A stretch of 64,000 nucleotides of DNA. Source: Malurus cyaneus samueli (Eukaryota > Chordata > Aves > Passeriformes > Maluridae). Under the pieces are notes generated by a model, which was not told the DNA's origin, did not search any database, and saw only the letters and a program-made list of their open reading frames with translations. Shown here in pieces: positions 39,179 through 51,982 of the stretch. The DNA is taken from positions 50,377,284 to 50,441,283 of the forward strand of contig CM019214.1 in the NCBI GenBank assembly GCA_009741485.1, written 5' to 3'. Both the position numbers and the translations under genes were made by a program. Position 1 is the first letter of the stretch. Each line of letters starts with the position of its first letter.

Positions 39179-40035
39179 TGTCACCGTTTGAAAGACAGGT
39201 ATTTGCTAATGAAGGCAGGGACCCCCCCTGGAGTGGTGGCTATGACCCCCTTCCCTCCGAATTATTACAGCTTTGAAAAAAAAAAAAGGGCTTTCAGGCA
39301 GGAATAGGGGTAAAAAGGAATAACAGTTTTTACTAATATATATATATATAACAAGGTGAAACAAAGTAGCGATGACAATGCAACAACAGCGCAGTCCAAA
39401 CCTAGTGACAGCCTTATAGAAACAGTCTCCTTCTTGGCAAGATTACACTTGGGTTGGCAGCGGCGCCGCTGGCCCCCCGGCTGAGCAGGGAGGGCACGAT
39501 CGCTCCTCAGAGATGCAGGGGACGTGGTGGTGCAAATCCCGGCTGGCTCAGATCTCTCGCGGCTAGGGCGACCGACACAAGATGGCAGAGGTGGATGAAG
39601 AAGAGTTTCTCTGCAAAACTCACAGCGGAAAAACGCCGGTGCTCCTCTGGACAGCAAGAAACCCAGGACAGCAAAAGAGACGAGCAGGAATCCCACGGAC
39701 CCGAGACGGGATGGAGCAGAGTTCCCCCTCCTGAAGCTGGAGTCCTAGCAAAAACCACCGCCGAGCAAAAAGCACGGGGCGCCAGCAGGGAAAACCCCTC
39801 TCTCTCCCAAAACCGCGAGAGAAAAGAAAGAGAAAAGACAAAACCCCCTCCCCAGTCCCCACCCCACCACACAAAAGCTATCTCCCCACCTAGGGCGTGC
39901 CCACAGGTGCAATTGTCTCCCCAATTGCCCGGCCATTAACAAAATAGGTCGGCCATCAAGGTATCCCAGCAACAAATGGGGGAAGGAAAAAAATTTCAAA
40001 GTGAACAAAAAGAAAGGAATTTTAAACCCACAACA
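39179..40035 (-). mobile_element. Complete solo LTR, CpG-rich, intact 5-bp TSD
   Basis: The element has TG...CA ends (minus strand TGTTGTGGGTTTAAAATTCC at one end, GGTGACA at the other). Both sides carry the same 5-bp direct repeat AAAGT (39174-39178 and 40036-40040), the target-site duplication of retroviral integration. The length is 857 bp with no internal region, so it is a solo LTR left by recombination between two LTRs. On the minus strand the first part (U3) is GC- and CpG-rich. A TATA-like TCTATAAGGC lies at 39411-39420 and a TA repeat at about 39338-39352. A 5-bp TSD fits ERVL or some ERV1 groups; I cannot name the family. Long overlapping frames of up to 161 codons inside it follow from its GC content. 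Confidence 0.88.
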
Positions 40036-43000
40036 AAAGTATATTACAAAATTCAAAATTAATGATAATTATGTTATAAATAATACAAATCAAAATATCA
40101 CTTGATTAGATGAACAATTACTCTGGAATACTTGATTATTTTTTCTTAATAATAATTTGTTCTATTCTTGTTAAAATAGTAGTGAATGATTTTTAGTTCG
40201 GTATCTTGTTGCACTATGAAATATAAACATTTCTTTCTGTGAAAAAAAAACCAAAACCCAAGTATGTAAAATTGGGCATTTTCAGAGTCAGAAAAGAGGA
40301 GTAGACAAAATGAACAAGTTCAAGCTACAAACTTAAAAGAACCTCTAACATACTATTTTGCAATTGTATTGCTTGAATTTCATGCATTTTTACAACATAT
40401 TTGATTAATACATTATTTGAAATATCTTTGCAGTCATCTTCACTGAGGCTAAATGAAGTCAAAGAAGGTAACAATAATGATAGAGTGATTCAAAGCAGGA
40501 TATTACCCTGTAATCTCAGTTCATTAATTGTACTGATAGTGATGTGCAAAGTAAGGTATTATCTCTGTCATTTTCCTATGCCTATCACTTCCCTATTCTA
40601 TAAAGCAAATAGCTATCCTGCCATTATTGTTCCAATTTAGGACAAAAGTAAAGACAAAAATCTGCCCCTGAAGAGAAAAAATTATGCTGGAGCATAGGAG
40701 CGTGAAATAGTCTTCAGAAGTTTGCAAAGGATTTTAGCAAATGTCTCTTCTTCTATTTTTTCTTCTAAATTTTTACCTGTATTGTCTGTTTAGAATGAAG
40801 AGATTAATAACTTATCTTTCATATCTGTCTAACAGTTCATAATGAAGCCTTCATAAATTATGTAGTATTTGAAGTTGTAAGAATAAGTCTAATATTTCAA
40901 ACAGGGGAAAGCTTCACCTTTTTATCACAGACACAGATGTACTAGGAAAACCATCACAAAAACCAATAATGTGCCTTCATATTCCCAGATGAAGAATCCA
41001 ATCTCTCAGATGTCTATAGAGTAATTAACAGAATAACCAGAAAAATGTATTAGGTTTTCAAAAAATGTAGCAATATGAGAAAAAATATTCCGCACAAACT
41101 GTCTTAGCCAGTAAATTCTATTACGTGCTTGCATGCAAACACATAATCAGTGAACGTGATCCTTATCATTTATTTACCTGACTTTCCTGTAGAGCAAATC
41201 AACTACTAGATAGTACAGCAGATAATGTACCAGGAAGTATAAAGAGGGGGTAGGTACACACAGTTAACACTTGGTAGGCTATTTCTGCACACTACAACAT
41301 TACTTTTCTGCATCAGAATCACATTCATCATGATGGACTGTCATGTAGTGCTCCTTAAATGAAATCCTGACATCTTTGAACTAAACTAACAAATAATCTT
41401 ACTGACATAGAAAGCATCCATCAACTGAAGATAAAGCGTGTAAGATTACTGGTAGCAATGAAATTGCTGCACTGAAATAAATGAAGAATCTAAAATGTAA
41501 AAGTGTAAACTCTATGTTGACATAGCATGTCTTTTATTAATTCCTAACACAGCAATTTAAAACATTTACAGTGGTAATGGTGGAACTCTGAGCCTGAGGT
41601 CTTAAAGACAAAACATATTAAATGTATTTGAAGCTTCTCTTTGTGGTATAAAGAAAATCAGTTGAGAGTCTATATAACCCATACCATTGAAGTTACATAG
41701 GCAAGAAAAGATTTTCAAGGTGATTGAATAAAAAAAATTGGTTTAAGTCTAACTCTTCATTTTTCAGTTGTGAAAATCTCTGTGTGTTCCATGGGTAAAT
41801 AAAAATTCGAAATAAGAGTTCAACCTCCATCCAAAAAAGTAGCTGTCAAGCCATTAGTGTAACACCTTCTGAGTCAACTTCTTCTCTGATCTGCATAGAA
41901 CACCTGGTCTGTGTTTCTGATACTGCATGCCAATTAAAAAACCTATTTGAGGGTCAACTAATATTCTTATTATACAAGCATATGCGTAAATAACTTAAGA
42001 ATATGATTTAAGAGCATTATGTTTTGGTGTGTCACAGGAATGCCTTTGTAACTCACTTCTCAAATATTCACAGACTTTTAATAATCTTGAAAACTTGAAA
42101 ATTAGCACGCAATTCCTCCTTCCCTTGCAGTCTTGATTTTGTCCTTTTATACTTTTCCATTCCTGTTCTTTTAATAGCCTTTCTTCCAGTGTGGGACAAT
42201 AAGAAATGGTATATTACCTAATAACTCTTCTAATTTCCTGCTAACACAGATTGCAAATCGGAGTGATGCATGCAAAATAAAATATCCAGCAAGCCTGTCA
42301 GTGTGCACATTGAGCTATAGCTGAGTTCTCCAAACATTGTCACTGCTTCATCAAGATGCTTTAAGGTATGAGAGAGTCACACAGACCATCAGATACGATG
42401 GAGGACCTACAGAGACCTGTGCTTATCTAGAAGAGCAATACATGAATAAGTAGCACAACTTAGGGAATATCAAAACACAATAAATATTTATTATTAGACA
42501 GATGAGTTTCACATTTAGCATGGAGGAAGCTGGGTTTCCTTAAGCAATTAAACTCATTATTTACTTTACTTTATTCAGTCTTCAAACTGCTGACACAGTT
42601 TCTTCAAAGTCTCTAAGAAATAAAACTGTAAAGCAATAGTTGAAATATGATTAAACAGGATACAGCACTGGGGATGAACAGCTCACATTCTGCAATTAAA
42701 TTAGTACTAATAATGATGAAATATAGGCCTTTTTAATAGCTAAAAATACATCGACCAAATGTTGAAATCATTCCACACAGAGCTATAATCTTGCAACACT
42801 ACAAAAGTGATGGAAGATAGAGGAGGTGAGAGTCTAATGTATATAAATAAATCTGATATAAAAAACATGACAGATTATGTATTTTTTTTTTCTTTCAAGT
42901 ATCTGACAGAAGAGTAAGCTGGAATGAGATTTGCCTCAGTCCTTGCCAAAAACTTGTTAAAAGTAAATAAAATATATTCTATATAGCAGGTGCCTGCCAC

Positions 43001-44630
43001 CCATTTCATATCTGTAAGACTTAAACTCAAGTCTATGAAAATAAAATGAGACAGTTTCAAACTTTAGGGTGGACATTAGAGTGACAAGTCTGGTAACAGA
43101 ATTGCACAAACCATTGCTATCTAAAGCTTTTAGCAGCAGGAATATTTTTATTTGAGGTGTTATTGCTACTTTAGGAATCAGAGTGCTTCTGGGTACACCA
43201 TGTTAAATGATAATAATTATGGCAAGCTTGTTTTTCTGAAGGCCAGTTTGTGAGAGATAGGTTGTGAAAGTGAAAATATAGTCATACAGAAAAGGAAATA
43301 AATATTTTGTTAAGAATGCTGCAATAAAAATAGAATGCCCTTAAAGATTTACATGTGAGCAGAAGGTGTGTTACTGGGTTAGGAAAAGGACAAATTTAAA
43401 AGAACAACTTAGTTCTGGAATTTACCAAAACTATTTCTACACTTAATAGCATGTGATATATATGCAGCAACTTAGTGAAGCCTGGTTTTCCATAGTTATG
43501 CTTCTGATCGACTGGGACCTGCATGTGATGGTGAGAGTTTACAGGTTCTTGATGAAAAATTTTCTAAAACAAACATACTTTTCATTCGTAAGGAGATCTG
43601 TAACGTTCATGAATGTGTGCACTCACATTACGCTCAGAACCTTAACAACAAGATACATGAGATTTGTACCAAACTCTCAGTAGATGCCAAGTGATTGGAA
43701 ATCATGTGGAGATATATTGTGCCTATGTTCACTGATTTTTATAAAAGCAAGAGTCAAGATTAAAAAAAAAAAAAAAAAGAGTGAATTTGTATCCCCATAC
43801 TGCACTTTAGGCATAAGTTTTACAGTGTAAAAACTTGAGAAAGATCTTTAGCAAAAATAAGTGAAATAGCAATTAAAGATTTGCTTCTAACTGGAAAATT
43901 AACACATTCTGTAATTAAGCAATGATAACTAGAAGTGCACTTCAGCATAATTACATGAGGAAATGAGAAATGTCATGGGATGGAAGTTTAATAGGTGAAG
44001 CTTTTCTTTGGTTTTGATGGGAGTATTTTTGTACTTGCAGTACTTGTTTATATATGCTACATTTGGGTGTCATTTTATGCTTACCACAGAACAAAGGAGT
44101 CTTGCCAGAAATTTTCAAATTCCAGGGGGAAAAAAGAAACAAAACCTCTCCTCTCCACTGGCTGTGCCCTTATCTTTGGGAGGCAAATTACTGTTTTTTA
44201 TGGAAGTTTCTCTGTTTCCATGTTCAAAATTTGGTTACCCAAGCCTTTGAACTCAAACATCTTTGTTATGAATGCTAACTCTCTCTAATACAGAGTATGG
44301 GGAAAAAAAAAAAAACACATCAAAGTGTCTTTCAGTCAGAAAAGTGCCAGGAAAAAAAAAAAAAGGAAAAAAGTGTGGATGTTCTGCTTTTGTGTTATAG
44401 CCAAATTATGTAAATTGAGGAAGAGAGATGATTGACTTAGGGATATAAAAACATAGTAAACTATTGACAAAACAGTAATTAGCTAAGAACACTGTAGAAA
44501 TCCAGACCCAAACACACTTCTTGTTATACAACACAGTAGTAGATTTTGTTAGAATTGACCATACCTAATTTTCTAGCTTGCAATATTTATCATCTTGTCC
44601 ATTTTCAATTGCGGAATAGAATAAGTTCTA

Positions 44631-44635
<5 letters not shown>
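40036..44635. other. Gene-free AT-rich interval
   Basis: No gene, RNA gene or recognisable transposon is seen. Reading frames of up to 97 codons near 43995-44288 overlap in three plus-strand frames and on the minus strand, which argues for chance. Several 12-16-nt poly(A) runs occur (near 43761, 44303 and 44352). Confidence 0.5.

Positions 44636-44693
<58 letters not shown>
44636..44693. repeat. Poly(A) run, 58 nt
   Basis: This is the longest homopolymer in the window. It sits about 65 bp from the 3' terminus of the minus-strand CR1 that follows, in the wrong orientation to be that element's tail, and CR1 does not end in poly(A). Its origin is unexplained. Confidence 0.95.
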
Positions 44694-44696
<3 letters not shown>

Positions 44697-44759
44697 GGCA
44701 TGATTTCAGTGAGACAAGAATGGGAACAGCAGAAAAATATAAAATGGCTAAAAGTAATA

Positions 44760-45190
44760 AGGACCTCTAGATATTGTCTAATCCAATCTCCTTTTCAGAG
44801 TGGGGCCAGCTAGGATAGGTTGCTGAGAACCATGTCCAGTCAGGTTTTGAATATCTCCAAGGATGACATACCATAACCTTTCTGGGAAATTTGTTCTAGT
44901 ATTTGACAGAATTCTTATGTTTACATCTTTCTCCACTATTTCAGTTTAAAGAGTTTGTCCTGTCAGTGGGCACAGTTGAGAAGAGTCAGGCTCCATCTTC
45001 CTTACAGCCCTTCCTTATATCAGGTATTTATACACATTGATTAGATCCTTACAAGAATTTTCCTCTCCAGGCTGAAGAACCGCAGGTCTGTCAGTCTATC
45101 CTTGTATGGCACATGACCCAGTCCCTTTCTTACCTTCAATTTCCTTTGCAGGACTTCATTCATTACATCTTTATGACTAAGAAAATAGGT
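44760..45190 (-). mobile_element. CR1 LINE 3' region, about 430 bp
   Basis: Antisense CR1 landmarks on the plus strand run in consensus order: GACCTCTAGATATTGTCTAA then TCCAATCTCC, GGGGCCAGCTAGGATAGGTT, CCATGTCCAGTCAGGTTTTG then AATATCTCCAAGGATG, AACCTTTCTGGGAAATTTGT, GTCCTGTCAGTGGGCACAGT then TGAGAAGAGTCAGGCTCCAT, GGTATTTATACACATTGATT and TCCTCTCCAGGCTGAAGAAC. It is 5' truncated near 45190, where similarity stops. A 69-codon minus-strand frame inside it is not functional. Confidence 0.93.
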
Positions 45191-45910
45191 CAGATCATCA
45201 GACAGCAGCCTCCATTCTCTGGAGTAGAGTCTCCCACTGCTGTCACTCATTCACTTTCATCGTGGTGCTGCTGTTACAGTTCATGTCCATCATGCTTGGA
45301 TGCATCCTTCAACACAGCTTCCAGCCCCTCATGTGCTAGCAGGACACTGAAATTCTTCAGATATGCAGTTGTATAGGTTCTGCTACAAGAATTATTTTGG
45401 GTGGAGCTGGAGTTTTATTCTGTCTTTGTGATAGAAATTACAAGCTCCCAGATTTTCCAGTATGGGAAATGCACAGAGAACACAGACTCTACCTGTGCCT
45501 TTTCAGTAGAGCTGAGCGTTCAGGCTGTTGTAGCTGCAATAAGGAAGACCCAGACAACCTCTTTCACAATCCCTTTAATGTTGTGCAGTCCACTGAACTC
45601 CTCCAGCAGCTGCTTGGCAATGCACACACTACCCAGCACACGCTTGCAAGCAAAGACACCCCTTCTCCAATCTCAGCAAGAGGCCTTAGGCACTATTCTG
45701 TGAAAATCACTGCTGCTGTTGACAGGCAATAACACTGGCCTCTCTGCAGCACCTCCTTTGTTTGGGTGGAACAAAAGCTCAAAGAGCCTTTTCATCATGA
45801 ATAAGTGACAGAACTTCTCAGAAGTTTCTGTAGTTTGCTGGAAGCTGGAAGCCTCCTGTAGGTATCCTTACCTAGTTGCAGCACTGGGCACAGTGTTATT
45901 CATCAACAAT
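45191..45910 (-). other. GC-richer block with a decayed minus-strand reading frame
   Basis: Between the CR1 and AT-rich DNA lies about 700 bp of distinctly GC-richer sequence. On the minus strand one frame runs from about 45862 to a TGA at 45520-45522, interrupted by a single in-frame TGA near 45681. That is about 110 codons with a protein-like mix, including a stretch reading IAKQLLEEFSGLHNIKGIV. An AATAAA on the same strand (45414-45419) lies about 100 nt past the terminal stop. This could be a processed pseudogene or part of an unrecognised retroelement. Plus-strand frames of 100-111 codons also cross it, which weakens the case. I do not recognise the protein. Confidence 0.3.
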
Positions 45911-48900
45911 CCTAATTACCAGAATAACGAGGTGCTTAAGCAGTGCATATATGCTATGCACATTTCTGCACCTGTCACTTTTCTGTTAGCTGAAGTTTTT
46001 TAAAATTTCAGGACTCAGTTGTATAAACATAATGATCTTTTTATCATGGATCATAAAATTACATTAAACCAACAGCCTAAACATAAACCCTCAAGAATGT
46101 AAAGACCTTGTAGGTGGGTATTAATTTTGCCGAAGAAGCGTACAACTCCTAATTTTCTAATCATCTCTGTTCATAATAAATTCTGAGAAAAAAAACAGAT
46201 ATTTTTACATATTGGCATGAGACTAGATAAGATTTTTCTAAAGACGCCTGCTATTCTGCCTTGTATATAAAGGGACTTTAAAAAAACTGGTTGTAAATAT
46301 GGATTTCTGTATTCACCATATTTAAAGCCCAGTGAAATTCACCTCAATGAAGTTCACCTCAATGCCTGTAACACTTTGAATTTACCCTCAGTTCAAGTAA
46401 ATAATTTTAAATTAATTGGAATGATGACTGCAAGGTCATTGAACTCAGCAGTAGATGAAGCTGAAGCTCTAGAATCTTGATTTTGGTTTGGGTTTGCTTT
46501 TGTGATTTAGAGTTTAAGTGGAGACTTAGGGATTCACATAGGAATCTGGTATTTTCTGATATATGTATGACTAACAGGTCAGATTTGCATTGTAAAACTT
46601 ATGTGCTATCAAGTGGAAGCAGAGGGCCAGAAGAGATTGAATTGCCCATCTGTTCAGCTATTAAACAACCAATTAAAAACCTTTTTGTCTCCTGGAAAGC
46701 TCACTATATTTCTCTGTATTGACTGCTTTGTAATCAATATCTGTTGATGGTAATGTGAGTAACTAATTTAAAACCTAATTTTTATTTAGAATCTATCTTA
46801 TGAAGAACTCGGTTTAAGTATTTGAATCCAATTCCAGCTCTGGGTTATCTAAGAATTCAAGTGATAAAAACTGTGACTTGCTTGCATCAAGACAAAAGTG
46901 TCTGTAATGTGCTTATATGTGTCTTGTAGAAGTGAACAAAATGTTCCTAATAGTAAAGTCTCTATAAGCCACATTCTACAGAACTTGTTAGTCAGTGATA
47001 GGACTGTTAGATCTCAAAGCATATGCTTTCAAAGAAAATCTGATTTGTTCTTAAGTCATCTTATTCTGTATTGATAAAGAAATGGAAAGACAGGCCACCA
47101 TTCAGCTGTTGCCTGAAACACGGGGAAAGTACAATTATTCGGAAGTGTTATCTTACACTGAGATACAGCAGTTTACAGGAAAAGCCTTCTACCCACTCTT
47201 CTCAATAAAACTCCTTTCACTATATATAATCTGTTAGGAATATCCTCTGCCAGATTTTACAAAACTCTGCAAAGTTTGCTGTCAGTCAGACTGTCAGGGA
47301 AAGTTGTCTAGTTTGCTTCATAGTGTGTAGCTCACAAATACTCCCTGAGAAAAAAAAATACTTTGGGCTTGCCTTCTACAATCAGACATTTTAAAACTTC
47401 TTTAAAGAATATGCCTGAGAAGCATTTAAGTTCTGAAAACGGCGAAGTTGAAGAAATATGAAATATGGCATATTTCTTATGAATATTCAGCAAAATTAGT
47501 ATGGCTTCTGGTAATTAGTATGCTGTGAATATTACCATTTCCCTCAAATAAATTCTGGGGGAAAAAAAAATCAGTGCATTAGAAAAGCATTTTAAGGTTT
47601 CTAATTTCTTTCATTAGCGTTTGAGCCATGAGAGCTATTATAAAGCAAACTGAAACTTCTTTTTTACTTAGCAACCTTTACTTTTCTTCTCCAGAATTTA
47701 ATAACTCCTTTATTCTGCCATTATTTGAAGACTAGAGAGTCTTCAAACTAATTTGTAATTAAATAAGGTGTTGGTCTATGAGGAAGAAAAAAAAAAACAA
47801 CAACAACATTGTTTTGGGGTTTTATTATTAATAAGACTATAATTAATCTTCTGATTTTTCATGGGAGAAGTATAACAGCCTACTTCAGATAGATGGAGAA
47901 TCTATTTTTGTCCCTATTGGTGGATCTTCTTGAGCTAATAGGATAGATTCTAGAGTCCTTTTGTGACAAATAATATTCTTTTTTTTTTTTTTTTTTTTTC
48001 TGTATTATTGTTCAAAGTAAATTTTCCTTCAGGAATAAATTTGTCACTTTGCTGAAAATTATCAAGTCCTCCAGCATATGACTGTACCAAAATGACTTTT
48101 AAATGTCATATCAGGTTTACAGAAAAAAAAAAAAAGTCAAAAAATTAATCAGTCAGAAATAAAAACAAATTGTTGACAGATGACCTTTGCAGGAAAATAT
48201 AAAAAGTTATTTTGAAACAACATCCATTATTTCCTAAAAGAAAAATTAAAAAAAAAAAATCCTAGGCAAAAGTTATTTTCAAATTAACACCAGATCATTA
48301 TTTAACATAAAAAATCGAAGTTAGGCTACATTAATTGATTTTTAATACACATTATCTGAAACATTTTAACACTTATTGTCTCAGGATTGGAGTCTCTAAA
48401 ACAAGGAGTTATATAAACATTGACATTTTTTATCTTCAATGTATATTTTTTTTTTTTTTTAAATACACTTAAAATGTGAAGGGTACATTTTTTTTTCCAG
48501 GGAAAAGAAAGCTGAAAAGATGAATCTGTGAAGAACAAAGAGAGCTGGTACAACAAACTTACATAGGTTAATATACTTGAAGAGGAAAGCTGTTGTATGC
48601 TTTACCAAGAGGCTTTCTGAGAAACCTTTGTCATTTTGCCCAGGAAAAAACATAAATCAAGTTTTGAAGTAATGAGTGTGAATATAAAAGTGCGCTCACA
48701 TTGTTGCTTTAACTAGTTGTCTACTGATGGGGGTGACACTGATCTTTAGAGTCAACAGGACATAAATGACTAATTACACAGAAAATTAAAAAAAAAAAAA
48801 ATAAAAAAAAAAGACAAATATAACAAGTAATTTTCCATTTACTGTAAAACACATTTATTTCATGTCAAAGTTGGGGAATAATTTGTGTGTGTATAAAAAC

Positions 48901-50829
48901 AGAGTTTATTGAATCATGAAGAAATCTGGAAACGGTTACATGCGCATTTGCTTCATTACTGTACATCAAGTCAGTATAATTGCTACTTTCATCCCAGCAA
49001 AGCTCCTCATTTGTTACTAAACTTTATTAAGTTCATTCAATAACATTAATGGGAAAAATCCTACTTCAAATCTATGACACATAATATGTTAAACTCCCTT
49101 CTAAAACTGAATTTTTAAAACATGAAAATGATAAAAATAATAAAACAACAAATGTTAGATTCTTTAACCCTACAAAACATTAGCCTGGAAAAGACAAATA
49201 TATAAAATAGCAATTTAAAAATAGATAATTGTCTGGAGCAAGTGAAATCTACTTAAGCCAATTTTAAAGTGATTTATTTTCTGTTGATTGATTTCAGAGA
49301 ACTAGCTGAAATTCTTAACAGGGCCTGTGGAATTTATAAAGCTCTGCTTCTAATGTGTACTCCCTGTAACTCAGTATTTTCCAACTTACACATTGCAGTC
49401 TTTTCTTCTCTAAGTCATTTATGGGTGAAGCCTCTTAGAGGCTTCAATTTTCTTAAAGAGACAGAAATGTAAGGGATTTTCTGGTCCCAATTGATATCTT
49501 TATGTTCTAAGGCATGTCCAACATGTGCTACTCCATCAAATTGATGAAGACACTGTACAGATTAAAAAATTATTAGGCAATGTATTCAAGAGAAAAATGT
49601 GCAGTGTAGGCTCATCCCTGACAAATTCAGTACAATTTCATTCTCCTTTTCTCCTTGTTTCATGTAATCAATTAAAAATGTCAATAAGTTAGACAAAAAT
49701 CAGCCTCCTCTTTCTGAAAACAATCACAGGAGATGTTAATGGAATGTTATGAATTTATACCTAAGATAATAATCATACCCATATATGAGATCATTTTCTT
49801 TCAATCCTAACTCATTGCAAGTATGTCATATCTTGCATCTCTGTTAATTTCTATTAAAAAAAAAAAAAAAGTTATCAAGGTCAAAAGATTTCTGTAGCTA
49901 TCTGTTCTGTATCTGATGAACATATTTGGGAAAAAGTGCAGGTGGTTGAAGCCCTTCTTGTATTCATTAACCACATAAGGGAAAACTAGTGAGAAACAGA
50001 ATTTAAGTAGAATCAATAGTTTACACACATTTTGAAGAATTAGCTAATTTCTCCCTAAAATAATATTGTGGCTACCTTATGGAAAAAACTCAATATACAG
50101 GACTTCTTCACGCTGAAAATGGAATTACTCTGGGGAGGGGCCATCAAAAGGAGCTAGGTTCAAAATAGGAAAGAATGAAATGTGTTTCCATGAGAATGAT
50201 AGAAATGCATGGAAGTCCTTGCCAAAGGACATTGTTGATATATAAAGTTGATGTGAACATTCCCTTGTTTTTTTCTTTCTGAAAGCATCTAAGTTACCAT
50301 GTATACAGTGTTAGGTATAAACTTCATTACTTGAAACTTTCCTGCCAACAAGATGATGATGGAAAGGGAATTCCTGAAGCAAAAACATTATGTTTCTGCC
50401 ATAGTGGCAGAACATGGAGTGACAGCCTGGATCTGAACAGTTCGGAGCACAGCTGGTGTGATGTAAACTGTCATTTGGACTAATCATATGGGAAAGCAGT
50501 GCCAAAGGAAAAATGCACCTTTCATGTACCTCCCTCTTCAGAGGGTGGCACCAATGCACCCGAGGGGATGAGTGACACCAGGAGACGCCAGCCTTGAGAG
50601 CTGCAAACCCTGCAGAGCTCAAGAGCTCTGACATCCATGGTCAGATGATGGCTGTTGTCTTACTGCAAGGAGGATCCATGAGGAATCACAGTGCACAATC
50701 CTGTGTGACACCTGCCAGGTCAGAGGGTGCACTTGGGGTTGTTGCCTGGGCAGGGCTGTCAAAAAGTATCTTCATTGCATGTGGGTAGTGAGGAGGGTGG
50801 CTGGGAATCATTTCCTTCTTTGCTGAAAA

Positions 50830-50877
50830 CTTTTACTCATATAAGCTTTTACTCATATAAGCTTTTACTCATATAAG
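50830..50877. repeat. Perfect 16-bp tandem repeat, three copies
   Basis: The unit CTTTTACTCATATAAG is repeated three times without a mismatch at 50830-50845, 50846-50861 and 50862-50877. Identity of the copies implies recent expansion and possibly length variation between individuals. Confidence 0.95.
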
Positions 50878-50962
50878 TTAGATGTGAACTGGCATATAAT
50901 CCATTGTGCTCTTCACAGTAGTGGTTCAGAGGGAGAAAAGAGTAACTTTGACAATTACTAAA

Positions 50963-50965
<3 letters not shown>

Positions 50966-51002
<37 letters not shown>
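50966..51002. repeat. Poly(A) run, 37 nt
   Basis: Uninterrupted A run. The preceding 150 bases are not a recognised retroelement. Confidence 0.9.
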
Positions 51003-51007
<5 letters not shown>

Positions 51008-51982
51008 CAGGGTTAGGAAATTCCCAGAACTGAAAATTGCTGGAAATACATGGAAATACAAAAAGAATCATAAATGTCCCTTCTGTAAGTATTGCTCACA
51101 ATCGCTGTTAGGTACAGGATACTGAGTTATATAGAGCTTTAGTCTGAAGCCTTGTCTATATTTCTCAAATTGAAAAAAACGTAGCTGATTTCATGCAACA
51201 CTGATTTTTGAACCACTAAGTACACTTGTTCATGAATCTGCCCTCATTATCTGTAAAATCTTTCAACATTTCTACCACAGAAAACTAAAATTTGAAACCT
51301 GAGATCATGCAGAAAGTGAAGTACAATGTCCTGAACAGAGTACTAATTTTTTATAAACCAATGAATTTGAGGGAATGTTACTGGGTTTTTGTGAATTATT
51401 GTGTTTCATTTATGTACAGTGGGTTTTGTGCTTACTTTACTTTGAAGACCAGTGTTGATGGGTGAAGGCAAATGACTAGACCTCGGTCTGAGTTGCAGCT
51501 GACTGAAAATCTCATGAGAAACTTCTTGACATGAAGAAACTGCCATGGGGTACTTAGCACAGCAAGAAGCTGAATAAAGTTACAGATGTCTCCACAAGGA
51601 AAGGGTGGATCTCAGAAATGGCTAGAGGGGTTTTGTGCAAAATGACCAAATGTTCCAGATAAAGGAAGGGAAGCATCAATGATCTTTGAAAACCATCAGT
51701 GCCTCAGTAACCACATGAGTGATACCATGTAAGGAACTTACATGATCCAGGTAAAGATCTTAGACTACATCAGTTCTGGGTATTTTTACTGTGTGGAGAC
51801 AAAGGCAAAGAAAAGGAAGATTCAAGGTTTGTTTGGGAAGAACCAGCATGGTGTGAAGGGGAATAAGAAGGGCTGTTTTTTTTAAAAGCAGGTCACTGGG
51901 ACCTTCGCCTGATCAGTGCTCTCTGTCGTGTCTTGTGTGTGGTTTCACTCTGATCTACAAGCAGGAGCAGGAGCAGACAGAC

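Larger units (their letters stand above)
45911..51982. other. Gene-free interval
   Basis: No gene is supported. At about 50140-50240 a GGTTCAAAATAGGAAAGAAT...GCATGGAAGTCCTTGCCAAA pattern resembles the 3' part of a very old CR1/L3-like LINE in plus orientation, but the match is weak. A GC-richer piece at about 50520-50800 is unassigned. Poly(T) and poly(A) runs occur near 47979, 48449 and 48788. Confidence 0.45.

Noticed and set aside
39265..39939. Overlapping frames of 161, 143 and 121 codons on both strands
   Set aside because: All lie within the solo LTR, where high GC content lowers the stop frequency. Open frames in several phases at once argue against any being a gene.
44636..44693. Poly(A) as the tail of the neighbouring CR1
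   Set aside because: The CR1 is on the minus strand and would need a T run on the plus strand. CR1 also ends in a short ATTCTATG-type repeat rather than poly(A).
50830..50877. Possible CRISPR-like array
   Set aside because: The 16-bp units are directly adjacent with no spacers, and the genome is vertebrate. This is a simple tandem repeat.
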